DNA of 64,000 nucleotides from assembly GCA_031769625.1 (NCBI GenBank), contig JAUIMM010000202.1, positions 7,178,001-7,242,000 of the forward strand. Direction: 5' to 3'. The stretch is from Taudactylus pleione (Eukaryota; Chordata; Amphibia; Anura; Myobatrachidae). Both the position numbers and the translations under genes were made by a program. Under the pieces are notes generated by a model. It worked only from the letters and a program-made list of their open reading frames with translations. It was not told the DNA's origin and ran no database searches. Every line of letters starts with the position of its first letter. Position 1 is the stretch's first letter. Shown piece after piece: positions 9,747 through 22,770 of this stretch.

Positions 9747-10525
9747 TTAATCTTTACAGTTTGAGGCTTTCCAAAAAGGAGAAACAGTGCAAACGCACCT
9801 GCTAAAGATCCAGCGATGGTGGCAAACATCACGGAATGATCCTTCTTCTGACAGGTAAGTGCTACTAATGGAAGTCATCAAGCAGACACTTCCTGCTAAA
9901 ATACTGTGTATGCTTTGATCATCCAGAACTTTCATCCTACTGATCCTGGAGCTCCATGGGGTCCCACGTAGTGAACACTGTCATTCCACAGCAAAAGACT
10001 CCTAAGTTCCATCTTGACTGTAGACAACATCAGCAGTGGAGAAGAAGGCCAGCCATTTACCTCTTGGCATCAGGGTGGAGACCAAACAGTGGTCAAAGAA
10101 AGATTCCTTCTAAATTGGTGTACTCTACCGCTGTATTATGACGCTTTATTACATTGTTTGGCATCATATTTAACTTCATGTTTAACAATGTTATATATGT
10201 TATACACTTTTTACCTGAATGACATAGTATAATGTGCTTATATTACCATCATGCATTGTCTATATTATTTGTACATTGCCGCAGTATTATGTTTTAAGAT
10301 TAAATTGTAATGTAATAGTTATATGTTGTTGACTTAAGCACATTTGCCTCTGTATATAGCATTGTTATGTATTATGTTAATACAATGTTATCTTTTGCAA
10401 AAATAGAGTTCAATAAATTAATGTATTGTGTTTATACATTGTTGTGTTGGAGAAAAGGGTCTTGATTCCCTGATTGGCTCAAAAATAGCTTAAATTTAAA
10501 ATGGTGTTTCATAACTAGCCAAGCC
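9747..10525 (+). repeat. U12, type l: 779-bp unit
   Basis: Complete version of U0. Exon A is open (TGGTGGCAA), the intron is shortened, and exon B is shortened and ends at 10232. Confidence 0.9.
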
Positions 10526-11412
10526 TTAATCTTTACAGTTTGAGGCTTTCCAAAAAGGAGAAACAGTGCAAACGCACCTGCTAAGGATCCAGTGATGGCG
10601 GCAAACCTCACGGAATGATCCTTCTTCTGACAGGTAAGTGCTACTAATGGAAGTCATCAAGCAGACACTTCCTGCCAAAATACTGTGTATGCTTTGATCA
10701 ACCAGAACTTTCATCCTACTGATCCTGGAGCTCCATGGGGTCCCACGTAGTGAACACTGTCATTCCTCTGCAAATGACATATGTTTCTATCTTCTCAGCA
10801 AAAGACTCCTAAGTTCCATCTTGACTGTAGACAACATCAGCAGTGGAGAAGGCCAGCCATTTACCTCTTGGCATCAGGGTGGAGACCAAACAGTGGTCAA
10901 AGAACGATTCCTTCTAAATTGGTGTACTCTACTGCTGTATTACGACACTTTATTATGTTGTTTGGCATCATATTTACCTAATGTTATCTGCCGTAGCATT
11001 TTGTCCCTATATAAAATGTTGATGTATCACTGTTATGAATTGTTATCTGCTGCATTTTAACTTTATGTTTAACATTGTTATATATGTTATACACTTTTTA
11101 CCTGTATGACATAGTATAATGTGCTTATATTACCATCATGCATTGTCTATATTATTTGTACATTGCCGCAGTATTATGTTTTAAGATTAAATTGTAATAT
11201 AATAGTTATATGTTGTTCACTTAAGCATATTTGCCTCTGTATAAAGCATTGTTATGTATTATGTTAATACAATGTTATAGTTTGGAAAAAAAATGTTCAA
11301 TAAATTAATGTATTGTGTTTACACATTGTTGTGTTGGAGAAAAGGGTCTTTATTCCCTGATTGGCTCAAAAATAGTTTAAATTTAAAATGGTGTTTCATA
11401 ACTAGCTAAGCC
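10526..11412 (+). repeat. U13, type a
   Basis: Copy of U1 at 9831 bp, with TGA in exon A. Confidence 0.9.
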
Positions 11413-12301
11413 TTAATCTTTACAGTTTGAGGCTTTCCAAAAAGGATAAACAGTGCAAACTCACCTGCTAAAGATCCAGCGATGGCGGCAAACCTCACAG
11501 AATGATCCTTCTTCTAACAGGTAAGTGCTACTAATGGACGTCATCAAGCAGACACTTCCTGCCAAAATACTGTGTATGCTTTGATCATCCAGAACTTTCA
11601 TCCTACTGATCCTGGAGCTCCATGGGGTCCCACATAGTGAACACTGTCATTCCTCTGCAAATGACTCAGGTCTCTATCTTCTCAAAAAAAGACTCCTAAG
11701 TTCCATCTTGACTGTAGACAAGATCAGCAGTGGAAAAGAAGGCCAGCCATTTACCTCTTGGCATCAGGGTGGAGACCAAACAGTGGTCAAAGAAAGATTC
11801 CTTCTAAATTGGTGTACTCTACCGCTGTATTATGACACATTATTACATTGTTTGGCATCATATTTACCTAATGTTATCTGCCGTAGCATTTTGTCCCTAT
11901 ATAAAATGTTGATGTATCACTGTTATGAATTGTTATCTGCTGCATTTTAACTTTATGTTTAACATTGTTATATATGTTATACACTTTTTACCTGTATGAC
12001 ATAGTATAATGTGCTTATATTACCATCATGCATTATCTATATTATTTGTACATTGCCGCAGTATTATGTTTTAAGATTAAATTGTAATGTAATAGTTATA
12101 TGTTGTTGACTTAAGCATATTTGCCTCTGTATAAAGCATTGTTATGTATTATGTTAATACAATGTTATCGTTTGCAAAAAAGTGTTCAATAAATTAATGT
12201 ATTGTGTTTATACATTGTTGTGTTGGAGAAAAGGGTCTTGAATCCCTGATTGGCTCAAAAATGGCTTAAATTTAAAATGGTGTTTCATAACTAGCTAAGC
12301 C
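11413..12301 (+). repeat. U14, type b
   Basis: Copy of U2, with TAA in exon A and the exon B acceptor lost. Confidence 0.9.
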
Positions 12302-13187
12302 TTAATCTTTACAGTTTGAGGCATTCCAAAAAGGAGAAGCAGTGCAAAAGCACCTACTAAAGATCCAGCGATGGCGGCAAACATCACGGAATGATCCTTC
12401 GTCTGACAGGTAAGTGCTACTAATGGAAGTCATCAAGCAGACACTTCCTGCCAAAATACTGTGTATGCTTTGATCAACCAGAACTTTCATCCTACTGATC
12501 CTGGAGCTCCATGGGGTCCCACATAGTGAACACTGTCATTCCTCTGCAAATGACATATGTTTCTATCTTCTCAGCAAAAGACTCCTAAGTTCCATCTTGA
12601 CTGTAGACAACATCAGCAGTGGAGAAGACCAGCCATTTACCTCTTGGCATCAGGGTGGAGCCAAACAGTGGTCAAAGAAAGATTCCTTCTAAATTGGTGT
12701 ACTCTACTGCTGTATTACGACACTTTATTATGTTGTTTGGCATCATATTTACCTAATGTTATCTGCCGTAGCATTTTGTCCCTATATAAAATGTTGATGT
12801 ATCACTGTTATGAATTGTTATCTGCTGCATTTTAACTTTATGTTTAACATTGTTATATATGTTATACACTTTTTACCTGTATGACATAGTATAATGTGCT
12901 TATATTACCATCATGCATTGTCTATATTATTTGTACATTGCCGCAGTATTATGTTTTAAGATTAAATTGTAATATAATAGTTATATGTTGTTCACTTAAG
13001 CATATTTGCCTCTGTATAAAGCATTGTTATGTATTATGTTAATACAATGTTATCGTTTGGAAAAAAAATGTTCAATAAATTAATGTATTGTGTTTACACA
13101 TTGTTGTGTTGGAGAAAAGGGTCTTGATTCCCTGATTGGCTCAAAAATAGTTTAAAATTAAAATGGTGTTTCATAACTAGCTAAGCC
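12302..13187 (+). repeat. U15, type c
   Basis: Copy of U3 with the same exon B frameshift. It has one private change in exon A (AACATCACGG). Confidence 0.9.
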
Positions 13188-14076
13188 ATAATCTTTACAG
13201 TTTGAGGCTTTCCAAAAAGGATAAACAGTGCAAACTCACCTGCTAAAGATCCAGCGATGGCGGCAAACCTCACAGAATGATCCTTCTTCTAACAGGTAAG
13301 TGCTACTAATGGACGTCATCAAGCAGACACTTCCTGCCAAAATACTGTGTATGCTTTGATCATCCAGAACTTTCATCCTACTGATCCTGGAGCTCCATGG
13401 GGTCCCACATAGTGAACACTGTCATTCCTCTGCAAATGACTCAGGTCTCTATCTTCTCAAAAAAAGACTCCTAAGTTCCATCTTGACTGTAGACAAGATC
13501 AGCAGTGGAAAAGAAGGCCAGCCATTTACCTCTTGGCATCAGGGTGGAGACCAAACAGTGGTCAAAGAAAGATTCCTTCTAAATTGGTGTACTCTACCGC
13601 TCTATTATGACACATTATTACATTGTTTGGCATCATATTTACCTAATGTTATCTGCCGTAGCATTTTGTCCCTATATAAAATGTTGATGTATCACTGTTA
13701 TGAATTGTTATCTGCTGCATTTTAACTTTATGTTTAACATTGTTATATATGTTATACACTTTTTACCTGTATGACATAGTATAATGTGCTTATATTACCA
13801 TCATGCATTATCTATATTATTTGTACATTGCCGCAGTATTATGTTTTAAGATTAAATTGTAATGTAATAGTTATATGTTGTTGACTTAAGCATATTTGCC
13901 TCTGTATAAAGCATTGTTATGTATTATGTTAATACAATGTTATCGTTTGCAAAAAAGTGTTCAATAAATTAATGTATTGTGTTTATACATTGTTGTGTTG
14001 GAGAAAAGGGTCTTGAATCCCTGATTGGCTCAAAAATGGCTTAAATTTAAAATGGTGTTTCATAACTAGCTAAGCC
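13188..14076 (+). repeat. U16, type d
   Basis: Copy of U4, with TAA in exon A and the exon B acceptor lost. Confidence 0.9.
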
Positions 14077-14963
14077 TTAATCTTTACAGTTTGAGGCTTT
14101 CCAAAAAGGAGAAGCAGTGCAAATGCACCTACTAAAGATCCAGCGATGGCGGCAAACCTCACGGAATGATCCTTCTTCTGACAGGTAAGTGCTACTAATG
14201 GAAGTCATCAAGCAGACACTTCCTGCCAAAATACTGTGTATGCTTTGATCATCCAGAACTTTCATCCTACTGATCCTGGAGCTCCATGGGGTCCCACGTA
14301 GTGAACACTGTCATTCCTCTGCAAATGACATATGTTTCTATCTTCTCAGCAAAAGACTCCTAAGTTCCATCTGGACTGTAGACAACATCAGCAGAGGAGA
14401 AGAAGGCCAGCCATTTACCTCTTGGCATCAGGGTGAAGACCAAACAGTGGTCAAAGAAAGATTCCTTCTAAATTGGTGTACTCTACCGCTGTATTACGAC
14501 ACTTTATTATATTGTTTGGCATCATATTTAAATAATGTTATCTGCCGTAGCATTTTGTCCCTATATAAAATCTTGATGTATCACTGTTATGAATTGTTAT
14601 CTGCTGCATTTTAACTTCATGTTTAACATTGTTATATATGTTATACACTTTTTACCTGTATGACATAGTATAATGTGCTTATATTACCATCATGCATTGT
14701 CTATATTATTTGTACATTGCCGCAGTATTGTTTTAAGATTAAATTGTAATATAATAGTTATATGTTGTTGACTTAAGCATATTTGCCTCTGTATAAAGCA
14801 TTGTTATGTATTATGTTAATACAATGTTATCGTTTGCAAAAAAGAGTTCAATAAATTAATGTATTGTGTTTATACATTGTTGTGTTGGAGAAATGGGTCT
14901 TGATTCCCTGATTGGCTCAAAAATTGTTTAAATTTAAAATGGTGTTTCATATCTAGCTAAGCC
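14077..14963 (+). repeat. U17, type e
   Basis: Copy of U5 with the in-frame ATG. It carries the derived T at 14,952 that dates the later 4083-bp duplication. Confidence 0.9.
14090..14614 (+). pseudogene. Type-e cassette with in-frame ATG, second copy
   Basis: It corresponds to 4259-4783 at a distance of 9831 bp. ATG is at 14123-14125 and the stop at 14612-14614. Frame and splice signals are preserved. Confidence 0.3.
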
Positions 14964-15853
14964 TTAATCTTTACTGTTTGAGGCTTTCCAAAAAGGAGAA
15001 ACAGTGCAAACGCACCTGCTAAGGATCCAGTGATGGCGGCAAACCTCACGGAATGATCCTTCTTCTGACAGGTAAGTGCTACTAATGGAAGTCATCAAGC
15101 AGACACTTCCTGCCAAAATACTGTGTATGCTTTGATCATCCAGAACTTTCATCCTACTGAACCAGGAGCTCCATGGGGTCCCACGTAGTGAACAGTGTCA
15201 TTCCTCTGCAAATGACTCATGTCTCTATCTTCTCAGAAAAAGACTCCTAAGTTGCATCTTCACAGTAGACAACATCAGCAGTGGAGAAGAAGGCCAGCCA
15301 TTTACCTATTGGCATCAGGGTGGAGACCAAACAGTGGTCAAAGAAAGATTCCTTCTAAATTGGTGTACTCTACTGCTGTATTACGACACTTTATTATATT
15401 GTTTGGCATCTTATTTACCTAATGTTATCTGCTGTAGCATTTTGGCCCTATATAAAATGTTGATGTATCACTCTTATGAATTGTTATCTGCTGCATTTTA
15501 ACTTTATGTTTAGCATTATTAGAAATGTTATACACTTTTTACCTGTATGACATAGTATAATGTGCTTATATTACCATCATGCATTGTCTATATTATTTGT
15601 ACATTGCCGCAGTATTATGTTTTAAGATTAAATTGTAATGTAATAGTTATATGTTGTTGACTTAAGCACATTTGCCTCTGTATATAGCATTGTTATGTAT
15701 TATGTTAATACAATGTTATCTTTTGCAAAAATAGAGTTCAATAAATTAATGTATTGTGTTTATACATTGTTGTGTTGGAGAAAAGGGTCTTGATTCCCTG
15801 ATTGGCTCAAAAATAGCTTAAATTTAAAATGGTGTTTCATAACTAGCTAAGCC
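14964..15853 (+). repeat. U18, type f
   Basis: Copy of U6, with the exon A acceptor lost and TGA in exon A. Confidence 0.9.
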
Positions 15854-16744
15854 TTAATCTTTACAGTTTGAGGCTTTCCAAAAAGGAGAAACAGTGCAAA
15901 CACACCTGCTAAAGATCCAGCGATGGCGGTAAACCTCACGGAATGATCCTTCCTGTGACAGGTAAGTGCTACTAATGGAAGTCATCAAGCAGACACTTCC
16001 TGCCAAAATACTGTGTATGATTTGATCATCCAGAACTTTCATCCTACTGATCCTGGAGCTCCATGGGGTCCCACATAGTGAACACTGTCATTCCTCTGCA
16101 AATGACTCAGGTCTCTATCTTCTCAAAAAAAAGACTCCTAAGTTCCATCTTGACTGTAGACAAGATCAGCAGTGGAGAAGAAGGCCAGCCATTTACCTCT
16201 TGGCATCAGGGTGGAGACCAAACAGTGGTCAAAGAAAGATTCCTTCTAAATTGGTGTACTCTACCGCTGTATTATGACACATTATTACATTGTTTGGCAT
16301 CATATTTACCTAATGTTATCTGCCGTAGCATTTTGTCCCTATATAAAATGTTGATGTATCACTGTTATGAATTGTTATCTGCTGCATTTTAACTTTATGT
16401 TTAACATTGTTATATATGTTATACACTTTTTACCTGTATGACATAGTATAATGTGCTTATATTACCATCATGCATTGTCTATATTATTTGTACATTGCCG
16501 CAGTATTATGTTTTAAGATTAAATTGTAATGTAATAGTTATATGTTGTTGATTTAAGTACATTTGCCTCTGTATATAGCATTGTTATGTATTATGTTAAT
16601 ACAATGTTATCTTTTGCAAAAAGAGAGTTCAATAAATTAATGTATTGTGTTTATACATTGTTGTGTTGGAGAAAAGGGTCTTGAATCCCTGATTGGCTCA
16701 AAAATGGCTTAAATTTAAAATGGTGTTTCATAACTAGCTAAGCC
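15854..16744 (+). repeat. U19, type g
   Basis: Copy of U7, with the unspliced 109-codon frame at 16,063-16,392. Confidence 0.9.
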
Positions 16745-17270
16745 TTAATCTTTACAGTTTGAGGCTTTCCAAAAAGGAGAAGCAGTGCAAACGCACCTAC
16801 TAAAGATCCAGCGATGGCGGCAAACCTCACGGAATGATCCTTCTTCTGACAGGTAAGTGCTACTAATGGAAGTCATCAAGCAGACACTTCCTGCCAAAAT
16901 ACTGTGTATGCTTTGATCATCCAGAACTTTCATCCTACTGATCCTGGAGCTCCATGGGGTCCCACGTAGTGAACAGTGTCATTCCTCTGCAAATGACTCA
17001 TGTCTCTATCTTCTCAGCAAAAGACTCTTATGTTCCATCTTGACTGTAGACAACATCAGCAGTGGAGAAGAAGGCCAGCCATTAACCTCTTGGCATCAGG
17101 GTGGAGACCAAACAGTGGCCAAAGAAAGATTCCTTCTAAATTGGTGTACTCTACCGCTGTATTACGATACTTTATTACATTGTTTGGCATCATATTTACC
17201 TAATGTTATCTACCGTAGCATTTTGTCCCTATATAAAATTTTAAAATGGTGTTTCATAACTAGCTAAGCC
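16745..17270 (+). repeat. U20, type h: short unit
   Basis: Copy of U8 with the same four-T deletion junction. Confidence 0.9.
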
Positions 17271-18159
17271 TTAATCTTTACAGTTTGAGGCTTTCCAAAA
17301 AGGAGAAACAGTGCAAACGCACCTGCTAAAGATCCAGCGATGGCGGCAAACCTCACGGAATGATCGTTCTTCTGACAGGTAAGTGCTACTAATGGAAGTC
17401 ATCAAGCAGACACTTGCTGCCAAAATACTGTGTATGCTTTGATCATCCAGAACTTTCATCCTACTGATCCTGGAGCTCCATGGGGTCCCACGTAGTGAAC
17501 AGTGTCATTCCTCTGCAAATGACTCATGTCTCTATCTTCTCAGCAAAAGACTCCTAAGTTCCATCTTGACTGTAGACAACATCAGCAGTGGAGAAGAAGG
17601 CAAGCCATTTACCTCTTGGCATCAGGGTGGAGACCAAACAGTGGTCAAAGAAAGATTCCTTCTAAATTGGTGTACTCTACCGCTGTATTATGACACATTA
17701 TTACATTGTTTGGCATCATATTTACCTAATGTTATCTGCCGTAGCATTTTGTCCCTATATAAAATGTTGATGTATCACTGTTATGAATTGTTATCTGCTG
17801 CATTTTAACTTTATGTTTAACATTGTTATATATGTTATACACTTTTTACCTGTATGACATAGTATAATGTGCTTATATTACCATCATGCATTATCTATAT
17901 TATTTGTACATTGCCGCAGTATTATGTTTTAAGATTAAATTGTAATGTAATAGTTATATGTTGTTGACTTAAGCATATTTGCCTCTGTATAAAGCATTGT
18001 TATGTATTATGTTAATACAATGTTATCGTTTGCAAAAAAGTGTTCAATAAATTAATGTATTGTGTTTATACATTGTTGTGTTGGAGAAAAGGGTCTTGAA
18101 TCCCTGATTGGCTCAAAAATGGCTTAAATTTAAAATGGTGTTTCATAACTAGCTAAGCC
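17271..18159 (+). repeat. U21, hybrid i to b/d
   Basis: Exon A and intron are type i (GATCG, CTTGCTGCC). From within exon B (about 17,540-17,690) it follows type b/d (TATGACACATTATTAC). All splice signals and frames are intact, and a private AAGCC change is present. Confidence 0.88.
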
Positions 18160-19046
18160 TTAATCTTTACAGTTTGAGGCTTTCCAAAAAGGAGAAGCAG
18201 TGCAAATGCACCTACTAAAGATCCAGCGATGGCGGCAAACCTCACGGAATGATCCTTCTTCTGACAGGTAAGTGCTACTAATGGAAGTCATCAAGCAGAC
18301 ACTTCCTGCCAAAATACTGTGTATGCTTTGATCATCCAGAACTTTCATCCTACTGATCCTGGAGCTCCATGGGGTCCCACGTAGTGAACACTGTCATTCC
18401 TCTGCAAATGACATATGTTTCTATCTTCTCAGCAAAAGACTCCTAAGTTCCATCTGGACTGTAGACAACATCAGCAGAGGAGAAGAGGGCCAGCCATTTA
18501 CCTCTTGGCATCAGGGTGAAGACCAAACAGTGGTCAAAGAAAGATTCCTTCTAAATTGGTGTACTCTACCGCTGTATTACGACACTTTATTATATTGTTT
18601 GGCATCATATTTAAATAATGTTATCTGCCGTAGCATTTTGTCCCTATATAAAATCTTGATGTATCACTGTTATGAATTGTTATCTGCTGCATTTTAACTT
18701 CATGTTTAACATTGTTATATATGTTATACACTTTTTACCTGTATGACATAGTATAATGTGCTTATATTACCATCATGCATTGTCTATATTATTTGTACAT
18801 TGCCGCAGTATTGTTTTAAGATTAAATTGTAATATAATAGTTATATGTTGTTGACTTAAGCATATTTGCCTCTGTATAAAGCATTGTTATGTATTATGTT
18901 AATACAATGTTATCGTTTGCAAAAAAGAGTTCAATAAATTAATGTATTGTGTTTATACATTGTTGTGTTGGAGAAATGGGTCTTGATTCCCTGATTGGCT
19001 CAAAAATTGTTTAAATTTAAAATGGTGTTTCATATCTAGCTAAGCC
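18160..19046 (+). repeat. U22, type e
   Basis: Copy of U17 at 4083 bp, with the in-frame ATG and the derived T at 19,035. Confidence 0.9.
18173..18697 (+). pseudogene. Type-e cassette with in-frame ATG, third copy
   Basis: It arose with the 4083-bp duplication. ATG is at 18206-18208 and the stop at 18695-18697. It has one private synonymous change in exon B (GAAGAG for GAAGAA), and the frame is open. Confidence 0.3.
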
Positions 19047-19936
19047 TTAATCTTTACTGTTTGAGGCTTTCCAAAAAGGAGAAACAGTGCAAACGCACCT
19101 GCTAAGGATCCAGTGATGGCGGCAAACCTCACGGAATGATCCTTCTTCTGACAGGTAAGTGCTACTAATGGAAGTCATCAAGCAGACACTTCCTGCCAAA
19201 ATACTGTGTATGCTTTGATCATCCAGAACTTTCATCCTACTGAACCAGGAGCTCCATGGGGTCCCACGTAGTGAACAGTGTCATTCCTCTGCAAATGACT
19301 CATGTCTCTATCTTCTCAGAAAAAGACTCCTAAGTTGCATCTTCACAGTAGACAACATCAGCAGTGGAGAAGAAGGCCAGCCATTTACCTATTGGCATCA
19401 GGGTGGAGACCAAACAGTGGTCAAAGAAAGATTCCTTCTAAATTGGTGTACTCTACTGCTGTATTACGACACTTTATTATATTGTTTGGCATCTTATTTA
19501 CCTAATGTTATCTGCTGTAGCATTTTGGCCCTATATAAAATGTTGATGTATCACTCTTATGAATTGTTATCTGCTGCATTTTAACTTTATGTTTAGCATT
19601 ATTAGAAATGTTATACACTTTTTACCTGTATGACATAGTATAATGTGCTTATATTACCATCATGCATTGTCTATATTATTTGTACATTGCCGCAGTATTA
19701 TGTTTTAAGATTAAATTGTAATGTAATAGTTATATGTTGTTGACTTAAGCACATTTGCCTCTGTATATAGCATTGTTATGTATTATGTTAATACAATGTT
19801 ATCTTTTGCAAAAATAGAGTTCAATAAATTAATGTATTGTGTTTATACATTGTTGTGTTGGAGAAAAGGGTCTTGATTCCCTGATTGGCTCAAAAATAGC
19901 TTAAATTTAAAATGGTGTTTCATAACTAGCTAAGCC
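19047..19936 (+). repeat. U23, type f
   Basis: Copy of U18, with the exon A acceptor lost. Confidence 0.9.
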
Positions 19937-20827
19937 TTAATCTTTACAGTTTGAGGCTTTCCAAAAAGGAGAAACAGTGCAAACACACCTGCTAAAGATC
20001 CAGCGATGGCGGTAAACCTCACGGAATGATCCTTCCTGTGACAGGTAAGTGCTACTAATGGAAGTCATCAAGCAGACACTTCCTGCCAAAATACTGTGTA
20101 TGATTTGATCATCCAGAACTTTCATCCTACTGATCCTGGAGCTCCATGGGGTCCCACATAGTGAACACTGTCATTCCTCTGCAAATGACTCAGGTCTCTA
20201 TCTTCTCAAAAAAAAGACTCCTAAGTTCCATCTTGACTGTAGACAAGATCAGCAGTGGAGAAGAAGGCCAGCCATTTACCTCTTGGCATCAGGGTGGAGA
20301 CCAAACAGTGGTCAAAGAAAGATTCCTTCTAAATTGGTGTACTCTACCGCTGTATTATGACACATTATTACATTGTTTGGCATCATATTTACCTAATGTT
20401 ATCTGCCGTAGCATTTTGTCCCTATATAAAATGTTGATGTATCACTGTTATGAATTGTTATCTGCTGCATTTTAACTTTATGTTTAACATTGTTATATAT
20501 GTTATACACTTTTTACCTGTATGACATAGTATAATGTGCTTATATTACCATCATGCATTGTCTATATTATTTGTACATTGCCGCAGTATTATGTTTTAAG
20601 ATTAAATTGTAATGTAATAGTTATATGTTGTTGATTTAAGTACATTTGCCTCTGTATATAGCATTGTTATGTATTATGTTAATACAATGTTATCTTTTGC
20701 AAAAAGAGAGTTCAATAAATTAATGTATTGTGTTTATACATTGTTGTGTTGGAGAAAAGGGTCTTGAATCCCTGATTGGCTCAAAAATGGCTTAAATTTA
20801 AAATGGTGTTTCATAACTAGCTAAGCC
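19937..20827 (+). repeat. U24, type g
   Basis: Copy of U19, with the unspliced 109-codon frame at 20,146-20,475. Confidence 0.9.
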
Positions 20828-21353
20828 TTAATCTTTACAGTTTGAGGCTTTCCAAAAAGGAGAAGCAGTGCAAACGCACCTACTAAAGATCCAGCGATGG
20901 CGGCAAACCTCACGGAATGATCCTTCTTCTGACAGGTAAGTGCTACTAATGGAAGTCATCAAGCAGACACTTCCTGCCAAAATACTGTGTATGCTTTGAT
21001 CATCCAGAACTTTCATCCTACTGATCCTGGAGCTCCATGGGGTCCCACGTAGTGAACAGTGTCATTCCTCTGCAAATGACTCATGTCTCTATCTTCTCAG
21101 CAAAAGACTCTTATGTTCCATCTTGACTGTAGACAACATCAGCAGTGGAGAAGAAGGCCAGCCATTAACCTCTTGGCATCAGGGTGGAGACCAAACAGTG
21201 GCCAAAGAAAGATTCCTTCTAAATTGGTGTACTCTACCGCTGTATTACGATACTTTATTACATTGTTTGGCATCATATTTACCTAATGTTATCTACCGTA
21301 GCATTTTGTCCCTATATAAAATTTTAAAATGGTGTTTCATAACTAGCTAAGCC
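20828..21353 (+). repeat. U25, type h: short unit
   Basis: Copy of U20, with no AATAAA. Confidence 0.9.
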
Positions 21354-22243
21354 TTAATCTTTACAGTTTGAGGCTTTCCAAAAAGGAGAAACAGTGCAAA
21401 CGCACCTGCTAAAGATCCAGCGATGGCGGCAAACCTCACGGAATGATCGTTCTTCTGACAGGTAAGTGCTACTAATGGAAGTCATCAAGCAGACACTTGC
21501 TGCCAAAATACTGTGTATGCTTTGATCATCCAGAACTTTCATCCTACTGATCCTGGAGCTCCATGGGGTCCCACGTAGTGAACAGTGTCATTCCTCTGCA
21601 AATGACTCATGTCTCTATCTTCTCAGCAAAAGACTCCTAAGTTGCATCTTGACTGTAGACAACATCAGCAGTGGAGAAGAAGGCCAGCCATTTACCTCTT
21701 GGCATCAGGGTGGAGACCAAACAGTGGTCAAAGAAAGATTCCTTCTAAATTGGTGTACTCTACCGCTGTATTACGACACTTTATTATATTGTTTGGCATC
21801 ATATTTACCTAATGTTATCTGCCGTAGCATTTTGTCCCTATATAAAATGTTGATGTATCACTGTTATGAATCGTTATCTGCTGCATTTTAACTTTATGTT
21901 TAGCATTATTATATATGTTATACACTTTTTACCTGTATGACATAGTATAATGTGCTTAAATTACCATCATGCATTATCTATATTATTTGTACATTGCCGC
22001 AGTATTATGTTTTAAGATGAAATTGTAATGTAATAGTTATATGTTGTTGACTTAAGCACATTTGTCTCTGTATATAGCATTGTTATGTATTATGTTAATA
22101 CAATGTTATCTTTTGTAAAAAGAGAGATCAATAAATTAATGTATTGTGTTTATACATTGTTGTGTTGGAGAAAAGGGTCTTGATTCCCTGATTGGCTCAA
22201 AAATGGCTTAAATTTAAAATGGTTTTTCATAACTAGCTAAGCC
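21354..22243 (+). repeat. U26, type i
   Basis: Matches U9 at 13,914 bp including CTTGCTGCC. All gene-like signals are intact and exon B ends at 21,891. Confidence 0.9.
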
Positions 22244-22770
22244 TTAATCTTTACAGTTTGAGGCTTTCCAAAAAGGAGAAACAGTGCAAACGCACCTACT
22301 AAAGATCCAGCGATGGAGGCAAACCTCACGGAATGATCCTTCTTCTGACAGGTAAGTGCTACTAATGGAAGTCATCAAGCAGACACTTCCTGACAAAATA
22401 CTGTGTATGCTTTGATCATCCAGAACTTTCATCCTACTGATCCTGGAGCTCCATCGGGTTCCACGTAGTGAACAGTGTCATTCCTCTGCAAATGACTCAT
22501 GTCTCTATTTTCTCAGCAAAAGACTCTTATGTTCCATCTTGACTGTAGACAACATCAGCAGTGGAGAAGAAGGCCAGCCATTAACCTCTTGGCATCAGGT
22601 TGGAGACCAAACAGTGGTCAAAGAAAGATTCCTTCTAAATTGGTGTACTCTACCGCTGTATTATGATACTTTATTACATTGTTTGGCATCATATTTACCT
22701 AATGTTATCTACCGTAGCATTTTGTCGCTATATAAAATTTTTAAAATGGTGTTTCATAACTAGCTAAGCC
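22244..22770 (+). repeat. U27, type j: short unit
   Basis: Copy of U10. It closes the first 1417-bp dimer. Confidence 0.9.

Larger units (their letters stand above)
1..9831 (+). repeat. 9831-bp twelve-unit higher-order repeat, copy 1
   Basis: Frames and diagnostic variants between 125 and about 7700 recur exactly 9831 bp later. The unit order is l a b c d e f g h i j k, and position 1 corresponds to 9832. Differences from copy 2 are few, for example T versus G near 687 and A versus T near 3945. Confidence 0.93.
9832..17560 (+). repeat. 9831-bp higher-order repeat, copy 2 (incomplete)
   Basis: It matches copy 1 unit by unit (l a b c d e f g h and the first third of i). It then switches inside exon B of U21 to a type-b/d sequence, which marks the exchange that created the 4083-bp duplication. 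Confidence 0.92.
17560..21650 (+). repeat. 4083-bp tandem duplication of the preceding segment
   Basis: U22-U25 repeat U17-U20 at exactly 4083 bp (14,077 to 18,160; 15,219 to 19,302; 17,271 to 21,354). It shares T at 19,035 with 14,952, whereas copy 1 has A at 5,121, so this duplication is younger than the 9831-bp one. Confidence 0.92.
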
